From NCBI RefSeq assembly GCF_002994745.2, contig NC_037092.1, positions 86,094,398-86,158,397 on the forward strand: a DNA stretch of 64,000 nt, in the 5' to 3' direction. Positions 30,922 to 42,786 of this stretch are shown in pieces. The stretch's first letter is position 1, and every line of letters starts with the position of its first letter. The notes below the pieces were generated by a model. It was not told the DNA's origin, did no database searches, and saw only the letters and a list, made by a program, of their open reading frames with translations. A program made the translations under genes and the position numbers. This DNA comes from Rosa chinensis (lineage: Eukaryota > Streptophyta > Magnoliopsida > Rosales > Rosaceae).

Positions 30922-32264
30922 TTAGGCAGGTTGTCCTCTGGGACAAATCTTTGAGAATTTTTTTTCCCCTGTTTTGCCTATAGGAGCTTTTTGTATAGGG
31001 AGTTTTATTCCCTTTTCTCTAGTGATGAACGTTTTCCATCTTCCATTTCTGTATCTTGATAGGGAAGGACTTTTCTTACCTTTCCTACTTTGGAATTTTT
31101 TTATTTCTTTGATTAGTTGTTCTAATCGAACTGTATCTTTGCAAGATTCTGCTTCATCATAAAGTTCATAGAGCTTTTTTGCTCTAAGCATATTTACTGG
31201 TCTATTTAGATCAGCTTCTAATTCTTCTTCAGTGATAGGATTTGTTGGTTCTTCTACAACAAATCTAGTGCCACTAGTACTTGCTTCCCTAGTACTGTTG
31301 CATCTTCTGAAATTTCTATTTATCCTTAAATTTTCAGGACATACATCAATTTTTCTGTGATCATCAAATTTTAGACTAATGTCTCCAGTCTTTCTGCTTT
31401 TATAGATTGCCGCTTTTGCACTTTCTGGTGGTTTCTTTGGACCAGATAATTTCCATTCTATAGGGAAAGTTACTTCATTCCAAGTAACCTTGTGATTTGT
31501 TGTGAATGGTTCTTTTGACTGGTGAGAAATCCAGTAGCAAGACCTGGGATATTTGATATCCTTGTCTTGGGTTCTACTGTGGTACTCATTAGTTTATAGT
31601 ATATTCTGTATACTATTGCAAGTTCTTGCATATTTTCTTTCATTGATATGCCATCTATCTTGACTCTCAATCTTAGACAGTGAGCAACATCTTTCAAGCT
31701 GGTTGAGAAATCTGGAAAGCAGTTGAAATATGTCACTTGATTGCATAAAGATGCTTCAAGTGTTCCCAACAAACTCGCTTGGAAATCTGTTAGTCTATTG
31801 TCTTGTAGAACACATAGAACTGAACTGTTTATGCCTTCTCGGGTAAGTAATTTTATGCCTACTTGGACTGCTCCAATATGCATAAATTGATAATTTTTGG
31901 CCTTTGCTCTAACAACTTCTTGAGGAGTGATCATTAAGAGATCTGTTTCTCCTATTGTGGAGGAGTTGTAAATTCCAATAATTTGAAATGATGGTTGTCC
32001 ATCAGTTCAAACTTTCCTCTTTTATAGATTTTTTTCAAATCTAATTTTAGGATTGCAGAGTTTTTTTTTTTTTTTTTTTTTTTCCAATTTTTCTAATTGG
32101 GAGATTATATCTAGTAATTTTTCTAGATGATCTTGACATCTAGATAATTCTTTTATCAGATTCTGATGTTTCTCATCATAAGATTTTAATAGAGAATTCA
32201 ACTTCTCTAATAATAATTCAGACATTGTTCCCATTGGGAATTCCCTTTTGAGCTTTTTCAGCAA
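30922..32264 (-). pseudogene. viral ORF1 N-terminus and movement region, copy B
   Basis: Open pieces at 30922-31191, 31470-31934 and 32022-32264 match the copy-A region 19552-21298 in order. Relative to copy A a block corresponding to about 20780-21150 is missing, and a T25 run on the plus strand (about 32059-32083) marks the join. At the position of the copy-A nonsense codon 20521 this copy has a sense codon. Confidence 0.65.
32059..32083. repeat. T homopolymer at deletion join
   Basis: An uninterrupted T run of about 25 bases where copy B lacks some 350 bp present in copy A. Confidence 0.75.
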
Positions 32265-32276
32265 GCTCTGATACTA
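32265..32276 (-). other. tRNA-Met primer binding site, copy B (one mismatch)
   Basis: TAGTATCAGAGC on the minus strand, one base off the consensus seen in copy A at 21330-21341. Confidence 0.75.
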
Positions 32277-32798
32277 GTGATTTGCATATCTAACCAATGA
32301 TCAAATAATCAAGAGGTTTTTATTCCTCTTTAAGAGTATCTTTGATATCTTGAATATTTTTCTCAACTTTATAAATTTTTTTCTGGACTATAAAGATAAT
32401 ATCTCAGTAATCTGGAGTTTCTCTTTTAAATCTAGTTCTATATTCTTTCAGCTTTCTCAACTTTTCTCTTTCTTATGCTAATTCTCTTTTAAATCTAATC
32501 TGGAAATGAATGAAATTATGAATAGTGAAATTAACTGTTTACCTTCGAATGTAGAGGATGAATTTTTAACTGTAATTGCTATCTATACAAACAATTTCAA
32601 GACATGGGCCCACCACGTTCCGTCATAAAAATAAAATATTGCTCACTGTAGTAATAGTGAAACGATAATAATAAAAGAAAAAGGAAGGTGAAAGAGTAGG
32701 TAATGGAATAAAAATTAAGTGAAATGAATAGTTGGGAGAAAAAGGAAAAAGTTTTGTGTGAGTGAGTGAGGAAAAAAAATAAATTGGTGGAGTGTATT

Positions 32799-33812
32799 AG
32801 GGCTGGATTCGGTACTAAACTGAGGCCTTTTTGCCTCAACCGTCAGCCGAACCGACTGTGTCGGTAATCCAATTCTCAAACCGATACCGATCCGACATGA
32901 TCGTTATACCGGCTATCGGTAACCGAGATCTAGGTTGGCATCAATCGGTTTTGAGTTTTCAGCCGATAGTTCTAAGTGAAATTTGGAGGAGAAGAAAGAA
33001 GATGATACAACAAAGAAACAGAAGAAATCAGAGATCTGCAACCTAAAAAACGCAGCGGAAATCATGGAATTAGGTACTGAGATTGTTCATTCCTGGAAGA
33101 TTGTGGGAGATCTGCAGCTTAAAAAGTGTGAGATCTGCAGATTGTTCATTCCTAGAAGAAAATCTGATAGGTTTTTGGCTGGGAATGCTTTGCCTGTATA
33201 TGTGGATTTGTGAAAGTGTGAGATTGTGAACATGGCCATATGGGTCTGGGTTTGTAGGAAGGAGGTGGAAGAATGGGGACGGATCTGGGTTTATTGGAAG
33301 GAGGTGGAAGATGATGCAATGGGTGATATACAACACGATGAAAGGGATAAATATTTGGTTTTGTTTTAATTCTATAGCTTAAGATAGAATAAATAAAAAA
33401 ATTGTATGGATAACAACGAGAGCAGTTTGTGCTTTAGTGGTTGAGAGCGAAGCTCTTGTACATGAGGTTTGAGGTTCGAACCTTGCCTCTCTTTTATTTT
33501 AATTATGTTCGCATAAGACATAATAAATATAACATTTGTACATATTATAATGAGAGCAGCTCTTGCTCCGGTGGTTGGGAGCAAAGCCTCTGTGTATGGG
33601 GTCTGGGGTTCGAACCCTGCCTCTTACAAAGTTTTATGAATTTTGTATATGCTTTGGTATGTAGACGTATACCGTATGTAAAACTTCATAGCGTAGTCGA
33701 GCCGAAGGCAGCCAAACGGTACTACTGAGTCGAGACGAAAGTCGATGGCCGAGTTTTCGGCCCAAATCGGTACAGGCCTGTTCGGTTGCTTCGGCCAAAA
33801 TTGCTAGCCCTC
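32799..33812. mobile_element. hAT-like element in the viral leader side, with tRNA-like modules
   Basis: 1014 bp between AGTGTATT (32791-32798) and AGTGTATG (33813-33820), an 8-bp duplication with one mismatch. The ends are AGGGCTGGATTCGG and, read inward from the right, GAGGGCTAGCAATTTTGGCC, an imperfect inverted repeat. Both ends are rich in CGGTA/CCGAA motifs. Copy A has the uninterrupted sequence near 21840-21860, which confirms the insertion. No transposase is present. Confidence 0.8.
33418..33627 (+). repeat. two tRNA-like (SINE-type) modules
   Basis: Two similar ~75-bp modules at about 33418-33490 and 33553-33627, spaced by 134 bases. Each has an A-box-like segment (GCTTTAGTGGTTGAGAGC; CTCCGGTGGTTGGGAGC) and a B box GGTTCGAACC (33473-33482; 33607-33616). 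They look like tRNA-derived RNA polymerase III promoters. A full cloverleaf is not evident, so they are not called tRNA genes. Confidence 0.6.
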
Positions 33813-34699
33813 AGTGTATGGGATATATTTTAGTATAAATTGGGTGAATGCTCATTATCCCTTAGGGAAAAAACTACCCAACCTAAGGCCCACTCCGAAT
33901 TTCTATACCCAAGTTTCCGAAACTATCATAATGGTACCCCAAATACCTTGCTCGACCCAACATATGTACCCGCCGTCCATGATGGCGTTATCCCGTATGC
34001 CACGTGACGTATATTAAGGGGAAAATCTGACCAAGTGGTTATGTTTTTTAAATTAGTATTAATAAATTAATAATCAATGAAGAGATAAATTAAAAAAAAA
34101 AGTATTGTTATCTCTTTCTTTCGTCCCCATTTAAACCCAGATAGATAAACCATGCTGATCTCTCTCTCTCGCGTCCCCATTCAAATCAAGCAAACCCAGA
34201 AACAATTAATAATGGTGGAGGAAACATGCCATTAACAATGGTGGAGTCTACCCATAAACCCATTAACGATGGTGAAATGGTGAATTAATAGCAAAAATCA
34301 CTTTTTGACACCCAAGAGAAGTAGCAATCAGTAATGGTGGAGTCAAAGTTCTAATGTAGCCGATCGAGAGACCTCGACAACCTCTTTTATGTTTTCCTCT
34401 AATTTTTCTCACAATCACTTTCTTCACACTTCATCCCCTTTTGTTTTCTGCTCTTGTTTTCACTGTTGCATGTAAAAAAAGGGTTTGCAAGAAGAAATCT
34501 GGGGAAGGTAGTGTTTTTATTAGCTCTGATTGTTTGCTTTGGGACTGATCGTTTTTGGGTCAGTTGATTTTAGGGGAGATATGAGGTGGATTGTGGGAAA
34601 TTTTGGGTTTTGATAAGCTTAAATGTGGAGGCTTGGGAGGTGCTGATTCCGGCCTCAATTGCAACCAGAAGGTCTTGATTCCAAAGCTATAGATTCAAG

Positions 34700-34856
34700 T
34701 GAGGAACACCATTAAAGATGAGAAGGTGACTGAGCTCGAAAGCATTTGCAATCCCATAATTGCCAAGATGTATAGGGGGCGCTGCTCCTGACATGGGTAT
34801 GGTCGTATGGGTGGTGGCATGGAGGAAGGTGTTCCTCTAACTGATGGAAGTGCCAG
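34700..34856 (+). pseudogene. HSP70 C-terminal fragment captured by MULE
   Basis: The + strand reads VRNTIKDEKVTELESICNP and then IIAKMYRG, followed by an altered frame with MGGGMEEGVPLTDGSAS. These match the C-terminal lid and tail of cytosolic HSP70/HSC70 (usual tail: ...ELESICNPIIAKMYQG...). A frameshift near 34785 and loss of the final EEVD show that it is a fragment. The nested element starting at 34857 cuts off the tail. The HSP70 call is secure; capture is inferred from its position inside a MULE. Confidence 0.85.
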
Positions 34857-34919
34857 CAGGCCTGGACTTGAGATTTTGAGGCTTGAGGCACAAAATCAAA
34901 ATGGGCCTACATTTTTTAT

Positions 34920-34953
<34 letters not shown>

Positions 34954-34986
34954 CTTACAAAAAAAATTAAAAGAAAGACAATTTTT

Positions 34987-35375
34987 AGGTTCACCCCTAG
35001 GGTGAACGAGCATATTCACCCCCGTTATCGATTAACATATTTTTACTTAATAAATTTATAATCCAACAGTTTATATCATAAATTATCATTTAAAGATAAT
35101 CTTTGCAAAAAATCAATCGAATCGGAAATCGTTTAATTATCTAATTAAATTAAACAAATGGATGGTTCTAACAACACTTACTACTACTATGATGAACCGT
35201 CCATGTATTTCATAGAAATGAATAACTAAAAGGCCTTCAATTTGATTGATTTTTTACAGAGCTATTTTTTGTATTACATTATACAACATGAATGGTTAGA
35301 TTAGAAAATTATAAAGTCATTATGCGTTAATTGCAAGAGAGGGTGTATATGCTCATTCACCCTATGGGTGAACTT
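34987..35375. mobile_element. foldback MITE (GGTTCACCC family), third nesting level
   Basis: About 390 bp with ~35-bp inverted repeats: the left end AGGTTCACCCCTAGGGTGAA and the right end mirror each other, and each end is itself palindromic around CTAG/TATG. The interior is AT-rich without coding potential. Confidence 0.75.
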
Positions 35376-35414
35376 AAGAATTATTCAAAGAAAAATAGAT
35401 ACACAACTGAAAAA

Positions 35415-35490
35415 GGATTCGAACCTAGGCTAGGGGTAACATAAAAGAAAGGAATGCAACTTGCCAACTAAACCAATTTATTGTTTGGTA
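35415..35490 (-). repeat. tRNA-like module, minus strand
   Basis: Read on the minus strand: an A-box-like TGGTTTAGTTGGCAAG and a B-box-like AGGTTCGAATCC about 45 bases further. It has the layout of a tRNA-derived SINE head. No target duplication was identified. Confidence 0.45.
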
Positions 35491-35960
35491 AAAAACATAC
35501 ATTTTATTTACTTAATAATTTTTTTAAATGCCCTAAAAAAAAAAAATTAGGCCTGACGAGACACTGGGCTTGAGACGGCCGACTCACGAGCCTCATATCA
35601 GGTCCGGCCCTGGGCAGTGGTGCTCAAGGTTTGAGAGCTGAGCATAGGGATCCAAAAGAGAGAGGAATGTCTGTTGAAATCTTTTTTTTTTTTTTTGGAC
35701 GAATAGGTCTGTTGAAATCACTAGAAGAAAAAATTTTGAGAGAGGAAAGAAAAAAATATTAAAAAAAGTCTAAGTGAATGAAGTGACCAAAATATCCCTT
35801 AAAATACGCCACCTGGCATGCCGCTTGACGCCGTCATGGACGGTAGGTATGATTGTTGGGTCGGGTTGGGAATTCTAGGTACCATTGTGATAGTTTCAGA
35901 AACTTGGGTATAGAAATTCGGAGTGGGCCTTAAGTTGGGTACTGTTTGTATTTTTTTCCC

Positions 35961-36134
35961 TATCCCTTATGAATATGGACCAAGTTGCTAAACCAACCAA
36001 TAGTTTTTCCACCTGCAGGTCAATGCCCACCATTCCAAAGGTAAAGCTTGATGCAAACATCTTAGTTTTGGATGACCGGCAAACACCAAGCCAGACAACA
36101 TTTTATGAGAATACGAGTTACCATCATTTCATGT
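35961..36134. other. pre-insertion sequence between MULE and LTR element
   Basis: A short stretch with exon-like composition and an intron-acceptor-like CCACCTGCAG before 36020. A + strand frame of 62 codons spans it, but I do not recognise the product and the LTR element interrupts it. Confidence 0.3.
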
Positions 36135-36537
36135 TGTTAGTGCAATGTTTATTTTGATTGGCATTTCCTAAGCGCAACAACCAAGAGTCATGTTTCTTTT
36201 AATAGCTTTCTACTCTTGGATCCTTGAAAGAATGGAATGCTTCAAGCTTCATGTATCACTCTCATCAATCAGGTATGTCTTGCATACATGTGCAAGCTTG
36301 TAAAGTGGTTAGGACTGAACTTGCCTCTGAATCCTATTATAGGATGCGAAAATCTTTTCAATCCTAATGTACTGATATGAGAATTTTTGGAAGGTTTTAT
36401 CCAAAGCATTCAAACTTTCTTCATTTGGTTTATGGGCTTTTCCTTTCAAATGTCTGATTTTAATCCATGGATAAAAACCTCTTTTGAAAAGCCTTTCCGT
36501 AGTAGAAACCCTAGGAGACCCTAGTTCATTCATATCT

Positions 36538-36568
<31 letters not shown>

Positions 36569-37264
36569 TTTTCACGTTGTTAGGGCTCGTGCACCAGAAC
36601 AGAAAACATATTACTGCTACGTTTATAAAGAGCTTTCTGATCTTTCATCCTCAGAAAGTATTGAGCCAAAATTGTTGTTGAGAATTCTTCATGAGCTGTT
36701 CCTTGTTTAGCTCTTGAAGGATTATCAAATCTCAAACTTTTTCTATCAAAAAGTTTTCTGGTTTTATGCTTCATGTGTGTTGGTAGTTCATGCATGATTT
36801 GTGCCTTGAGGTGATTGACAACCGAGGTGAGAGTTGAACCATCTTAAGATTGACAAAGGAGAACAAGGTCGCTGATTTGGAAGTAGCAAAGACGAGGAGA
36901 CACCGCTGCTCACTAGATTGGTTCTAGTAGATGAGTTGTGTAAGATCTTTATGTACTTTCATATTCATATAATGGATTGTTCACCGGCATAGTGCCCGCA
37001 GTTGTTTACCTCTTTGGAGGGTTTTACTGCGTCAACAGATCTTGTGTTATGTGTGATGAGTTTACTTTGAATGATTTGGCTAATTGAGTAAAGCATAACA
37101 TCGTCAGACTTATTAAGATTGATCTGCAGTTTCGTTTAGGATTCAAATTGTGTTGCTATCCTGTATTAGGATGCGAACTGGCCTGCACTCCTAAGACTGA
37201 TTCCTAAGTTAACATATTGATAAGTTGCGTTAGTTGGGAAATACATATCCATTTTGTAATTTCA
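36135..37264 (+). repeat. 5' LTR
   Basis: It starts TGTTAGTGCAATG and ends TTTCA directly before the primer site. The first 220 bp are nearly identical to 49800-50022. A (TA)n(GT)n run lies at about 36541-36570. Confidence 0.88.
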
Positions 37265-37266
37265 AT

Positions 37267-37281
37267 TGGTACCAGAGCAGG
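37267..37281 (+). other. primer binding site (tRNA-Met type)
   Basis: TGGTACCAGAGCAGG, two bases after the 5' LTR. It differs by one base from the common TGGTATCAGAGC. Confidence 0.85.
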
Positions 37282-37320
37282 TCACTAGACGGACTTAGTG
37301 AGATCCTCAAAGGAAACAGA

Positions 37321-39206
37321 ATGGAAGGTATAAGTGATCGTGCAGCTGGGTCAACAAGTCACCTCCGTTTCTTGATGACAAAACAAACTATGCAGCATGG
37401 AAGGCTAAGATGAAAGCTTTTTTGTGGGCAAAGGATGTAGTTGTATGGGCTGTTATTGAAAGTGGTTGGGAGCATCCAACTAAGACTGAAAAAGTTGACA
37501 CAAAAGAGATTGGAGAGGGCAGTTCTACTGTTGAAGCCAAAGTTAAGAAGCCGATGAGTGAATGGACTATAGATGAGAACACCAAGAGTACAAATAATCA
37601 GAAAGCATTAAACTCTATCTTCACATCGGTATCCTCTGATAAATTTCAACTTATTTCTCATTGTTACTCTGCAAAGCAAGCATGGGATATTCTCCAAGTT
37701 ACTCATGAAGGCACTACAGCTGTTCGAGAATCCAAGCTTCAGCAACTTATCCAGCAATTTGAAAATATGAAGATGGGTGATGATGACAAGTTTGCTGATT
37801 TCTATGCTAGGCTCAGTGTTGTTGTGAATGGTTGTTTCAACTTAGGAGATCCCATACCTCAGCACAGAATAGTCAAGAAAATACTCAGGTCTCTTCCTAT
37901 GAAATATCATTCCAAGAAGATAGCCATTCAAGAGTCGAAGGACCTGAATAACTATAATATGCAAGAATTGATTGGAAACTTAACCACATATGATGAAATG
38001 AAGAGCAAAAGCATAGCTCTTAAAGTGAAGAAAGACATTGAAGATAAGTCAACAGATGAAGAGGATGCTGATGAAGATGAAATTGATCTTGTCACAAGAA
38101 AATTCAGAAAATTTCTCAAGGATAGGAAATCCAAAAGAAGTGAATCAAGGTTTGTCTCAAGCTCCAAGAATACAAGAATAAAAGAAAAGCCGGGTAATAA
38201 GGTTTTAAGGTTTGAAAGAGCACATGAAAAAAGAAACAACAATGCTCCAAAGTGTTTTGCATGTGAAGGGTTTGGTCACATTGCATCTGAGTGTGCAAAT
38301 ACCTTGAAGAAGTCCAAGAATAAACGGAATAAAGCAATGAATGTTACTTGGAGTGACAGTGAAGATGACTCTATGCTTGATAGTGATTCTGAAGTGGTGG
38401 CCTTGGTAGGATTAACGACTATTAGTGATGGGTCTGAAGTTGAAGAATTTGATCTTGAGGAAGTAATGCAACACTATATCATGTTGTCTGAGGCTTCAAA
38501 AGAATTGAAGAAAAGAAATTTAGAGTTGAGTAATGAAGTTGAGAACTTGAAGACTGATGTCAGTAGGACTGAAGCTGGATTTCAATCCCAATTGGAGGCA
38601 GGTGATGCAGTAAGAAAGTCTCTTGTGGAGGACTTTCAGTCCCTTCAACAAAAGTACCAAGAGAGATGTGACAAAGTTGAGGAGCTTAAAACTGAAAAGG
38701 CTTGTCTGTTATATGAGCTTGAGCAAATGAAAACCAAGGCTGGATGTGATTCTTCAAGTGGTGAAAAGTTGGAAAATATTCTAATGATTGGTAAAAAATT
38801 TGGAGATAAACGTGGCCTGGGATATGATGCTGAAAGTTCATCCAAAGGAGAGCATGTCACCAAGTTTGTAAAAAGCTCTGATCATTCCTCATCACAATCT
38901 ACTTTCCCTGTGCTTGAAGAACCAAGACCAATGTTGAAGAATTTTGTGCCTGTGTGTCATCATTGTGGAAAGCGAGGACATATAAGACCGAGGTGCAATC
39001 AACTAAGAAAAAATTCTTGGAGTGACAAGAAGCCACTCATGAACAAAAAGAAAGAATATCTTCAAGAAAAGCTGGAATTTCTTTTGAAAGAAGTAAACAA
39101 GATAGCAAGATTTGTTTCAGTTCCATTCTCACCTATGCCCAAGATGAAGCAAGTCTGGATACGAAAAGAGTCTCATCTTTCTAAGCTTCCACATACAGGT
39201 AAGTGA
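37321..39206 (+). CDS. copia-type Gag with two zinc knuckles
   Basis: The capsid-like protein of an LTR element. The open frame from 37410 is 598 residues. The natural start is probably the ATG at 37321 (MEGISDRAAG), because typical gag N-terminal sequence (PPFLDDKTNYAAWKAKM) lies just before 37410 in frame, with a one-base shift near 37363 between them. The UBN2-type gag domain spans about residues 40-200. There are two CCHC knuckles, CFACEGFGHIASEC and CHHCGKRGHIRPRC, a basic region and a coiled-coil stretch between them. The frame ends at CACATACAG|GTAAGTGA, a strong splice-donor sequence. It is nearly intact; only the start region is damaged. Confidence 0.85.
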
Positions 39207-40381
39207 ACTCCTCCAATATGTGCTTGTGAAAAATATATATTCTTGGTTGCCAATAGCATGATTTTTCCATCATAAGCACATATATAGGGGGAGTAGTGTC
39301 TTTCTGTTTACATTAGTTTTTCTTATCATTAGAGTGTTCTGGTTTGTTAGGACTGAATGTTCTTTTCAATCCTAAGGTTCTAGTAGCTGTGTGTTTATTT
39401 TTGCATTTCTCTATAAGATGTTCTTTTCTCTTTTTAGGTTTGTTTTTGTTTGGTCTTTATTCAAAATAAAAAAAATTATAATAAAAAAAAGGGAAAAACT
39501 GAAGTGTATGCTTTGATTTTATATCATACCATACCATGCCTCACGGGTATTTCTGTTTGAGAGTGTTGAGTTGCAGGATTAATGGATGGATATTTGGATG
39601 CTCAATTTCCAAAGAAAGCTAGGTTGCCGAGGTTTAAAACAAAAAAAATTGGTCTGGAACTTTGGCATCAACAACTCAATGCCTTGGAAAATTTCACAAT
39701 GGTGTTACTGAATGTGTGAATCAGGTTAATCTGATCTATCTTGTGGTAAGTTGACAGGTAAGGTTAATAATATGAACATATCATGTGGTGTTTTAAATGG
39801 TGCTGAAAGAAGTTCTCTTGTACTTGAGTTCATGTTAAATGAATGCCAACTTTTAATGCCCTTGGATTAAGTATGTATTGACAATCTCAAGCGATTCATT
39901 AGAATTTGTGATCTAAGTTGGTTCCCAGTTTTTAACTTGTGCTTGTAGCAGCTATGAATTTTTTATTCCAGGTTTATTTCAATCCTAGTTTAGGATGCGT
40001 GTTCTGTTGCAATCCTAACATGTGCATTGTAGTACATTATCACCTCAAGAGCAACTCATGAACTGAGATTTAGTTACATCACTTGGCCTTCTCCTGCAGT
40101 GATTTGAGTGTTTAAAGGTGCAGAATTAAACCCTATTCTTTTCCCTCCCTTCTTGTGTTTACGGCAACTAAAGCCTTGCTTTGTCTCTTGCACTTGCACA
40201 CCTAAGATGTTGAGTGGGGTATGCAGACCGAGTTATCACTTTTGTAATGGCACCAGTTGTTCTTTAAGGAGACATCCAGTCTACCACCAAATGTAGATGG
40301 GACACCTGCCTTGTAAAGCTAGAGTGTTTCAGGTCGAAACTGTAAGTGGTGGTCTAGGCAAGTCAGGCTATCTCCAAATGT
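39207..40381 (+). other. LTR-element interior, no pol seen
   Basis: Non-coding. It includes GCACATATATAGGGGGAGT near 39275 and A/T-rich tracts. A block of about 90 bp starting TGTAGATGGGACACC at 40291 is repeated (with the second copy begun at 40379 and continued after the CACTA at 43845), i.e. a small tandem duplication into which the CACTA inserted. Confidence 0.6.
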
Positions 40382-41692
40382 CACTACGCCAATAATACCT
40401 TCAGACGACAGTTTTGGACTGTCGTCTGATGACCTTGTCTGCTGTTGTGAAAGCTTGTGCCGTCTGGTAGGAGAATCAGACAACAGCAGAAAACTGTCGT
40501 CTGATTTGCTTTTGTACGAGAGCAAACATGTACAAGTCTATTGTCTGAATACCAGAAAGAACAACAGACCTAGATGCTAAGTCTGTTGTCCAAAGCAAAG
40601 TATGTCGACAGTAGCCTAGCGGAAAACAACTTGTGAAGATAGTCAGACAACAGAAAATTAAGAAAACCATTGTCTGTTTATATTTAATACAATAGAAGAT
40701 CTTATTTTGCTGTTGTGTGTTTTCTAATTAGACAATTGAATATGTTTGAAAAATATTGTAATTAGGTGGCTCATACAACAGATTTTGCATTCCACTTCTT
40801 AATGTTCAATTGTTAGACAATAGATTTTAGTTAGAAGAATTGTCTGAGAGAGAATCATAACACATACATTGATTCCAAAAAAAAAAAATTTTTCCATCAA
40901 TAATATGTTCATCCCAACATTAACACATACTAATTAACCCTACCTATATATACCTAAACATAAAGGCCAAAAACACAAAGATTATCTAAGCATAGCAGCA
41001 TTAGTATCTTTATTAGAACCCTCCTGTTGCAGCTTGGTCTCCTCATGCTCTATGTAGAGGAACATACACTAGTTTTGAGCAGCACTGCCAATACTTCCCA
41101 GTAGTAGCAATCATGAAGTCATGAAGTACCACTGCATTCAAAGTGAAGCCCAGATAGCAAAGCTAGTAAGACCTGCAAATTCATGCATATTAGTTTCAAT
41201 AAAAGAAGTAATCTCTTCATGCATAATAGTTAAAAGTAATCACTTTAACTTGTAGGTACTATACATTTCATACACTCATAACAGTAAGGATTGATGATGG
41301 CCAGACATTTGATGAAGCCAGAAGCAAACCTCCTCTTTTTGAGAGTGAAAATTCATGGTTTCCTCAGCTTCCTTCAATATGGGATTAATGACCAAGCTGC
41401 ATTTTTCCCAAGTAGAAGAATTTCTATCCATGTGCATTTTCTGGACACAAAATTAAACCAAATGGATAAGAAAGAACTCTTGATAAGAATGAGATAATAC
41501 AGTCAAAATGACTTCAAACAGAAACGTAATGTATAATTATTCTTATTTCCAAACTAAAGTTTTAATTCCTCTAAGCAAGAAGTCAATTGGATGCCTTCAA
41601 AACCTAATCTATACATGAATTAATGTAATTAAAAAATGTATGTAGCCAACTAAAGCAAAGATGTCAATTCATTTGGTAAATATCAAAGCTGC

Positions 41693-41695
<3 letters not shown>

Positions 41696-41734
<39 letters not shown>
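41696..41734. repeat. (TA)n microsatellite
   Basis: About 39 bases of alternating AT inside CACTA element 1. Confidence 0.9.
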
Positions 41735-41737
<3 letters not shown>

Positions 41738-41910
41738 CCAGAGTTTGGCAATTAACAATGTAAGCCCAAAAAAATACACACACAATTTGGTAATTAGTAG
41801 TTTAAGAAAAAAGAAGTTCTAAAATGTGTAAAAGGATATACATTGAAAACTCTTACTACACAATGAATTGGTAAATATTCCTATGGGCATTGAAAACCAA
41901 GGATATACAT

Positions 41911-41992
41911 CAGAGGCCACATCTTAACTTGCTTATTACAACCTCCAGAGAACACAATTGTCCCATCGTCTTTCCAAGCGGAGCACAAAACC
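41911..41992 (-). pseudogene. RAE1 (WD40 mRNA export factor) exon fragment in CACTA 1
   Basis: One exon on the minus strand encodes VLCSAWKDDGTIVFSGGC and then NKQVKMWPL, a close match to a WD repeat of RAE1, the nuclear-pore mRNA export factor. It has an acceptor-like ATATAG before it and a donor-like GTATAT after it. I could not find the next exons nearby, although 42060-42300 may hold altered host sequence. The reading frame has no stop inside the exon. Presence inside a CACTA element suggests capture. Confidence 0.85.
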
Positions 41993-42722
41993 TATATTTG
42001 CATATATGTATAAGAATTCAGACTCTGAGTTAACCATCATACCATAAATTGCTGACACTATCCAAAGAAGTAAAAAGGTAAGAAGTTACGTGGTAGACTT
42101 TCTACGAATCCATCACCTTGATGAGGGTACCAGATCATTAGTGGCAAGGGTGCTGCCATTGCTGGCAGCAAACCTCCTACCCGCTGTGGTTGCTAGCTTT
42201 GCTACTCTTCAAGATTCACCAAAAAATCGATTACCCTTCTCCAAATCTACCTCACAGTCCCTTGCAAATTAAAACACAATTGGATCATATACCACTCACC
42301 AACCAATTAAAAAATTTACAAAAACTCAAGCATTGACCAAACAAAGCCACTCAACCACAATCCAATTCTCTTCATTTTAACCCAATTCGCACAACACTCG
42401 TTACTTCCTCACTCTCATTCCATTTGGGTACACAGATCAACCACAATCCCCTCAATTCAGACCAAGATCGAATCAAAGTCCCAAGCTTTTTTCACTGGGT
42501 AGTCAAATTTTCACCAAAACCCAACAAAAATATTGACCCCAGATTTTGGCACAACTCACAAAATCAAACCAAATCCGGATTGGGTATCTAAATTTCACCA
42601 ATGCACATGAAAACAAAGATAGAGATAGAGATAGAGAGAAGGGTGTGTTGACTTTGAGAGAGTGAGAGACACGGAAAGTGTTTAGCACATCACAAATGGT
42701 TTCGTAAACCAAAAGCTAGCAT

Positions 42723-42725
<3 letters not shown>

Positions 42726-42782
<57 letters not shown>
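42726..42782. repeat. (GA)n microsatellite
   Basis: A run of about 57 bases of GA repeats in CACTA element 1, upstream of the small GC-rich ORF. Confidence 0.9.

Positions 42783-42786
<4 letters not shown>

Larger units (their letters stand above)
25145..33864 (-). mobile_element. endogenous pararetrovirus copy B (Caulimoviridae, florendovirus-like)
   Basis: The second viral genome, in the same orientation as copy A and upstream of it on the minus strand, so the two form a head-to-tail pair. The same order is seen: primer site, movement region, capsid, protease, RT, RNase H, ORF2, promoter. It is more decayed: many stops, a solo LTR in the capsid region, an hAT-like insertion beyond the leader, and a deletion in the ORF1 N-terminus bridged by a T25 run. 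The copies are clearly diverged, so they are not a very recent duplication. It cannot encode a working genome. Confidence 0.88.
34857..35612. mobile_element. probable hAT MITE nested in MULE
   Basis: The ends CAGGCCTGGACTTGA and, read inward from the right, CAGGGCCGGACCTGA form an imperfect inverted repeat of hAT type. A clear 8-bp duplication is not seen, so borders are provisional. It contains a (TA)n run at about 34924-34951, a further MITE and a tRNA-like module. Confidence 0.55.
33865..35960. mobile_element. MULE with HSP70 fragment
   Basis: 2096 bp with long inverted repeats (over 100 bp) from GGGAAAAAAC at 33865 and GGGAAAAAAATAC read inward from 35960, sharing GGCCCACTCCGAATTTCTAT and CCGTCCATGA. 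The target duplication TATCCCTTA (33856-33864 and 35961-35969) is 9 bp and perfect. This TIR family differs from the other two MULEs here. There is no transposase; the interior holds an HSP70-like fragment and nested smaller elements. Confidence 0.92.

Noticed and set aside
33418..33627. Functional tRNA genes
   Set aside because: The A and B boxes are present, but no acceptor stem pairing or anticodon arm could be made out by eye.
37952..38242. 96-codon minus-strand ORF
   Set aside because: It is antisense to the Gag frame, which has clear UBN2 and zinc-knuckle signals.
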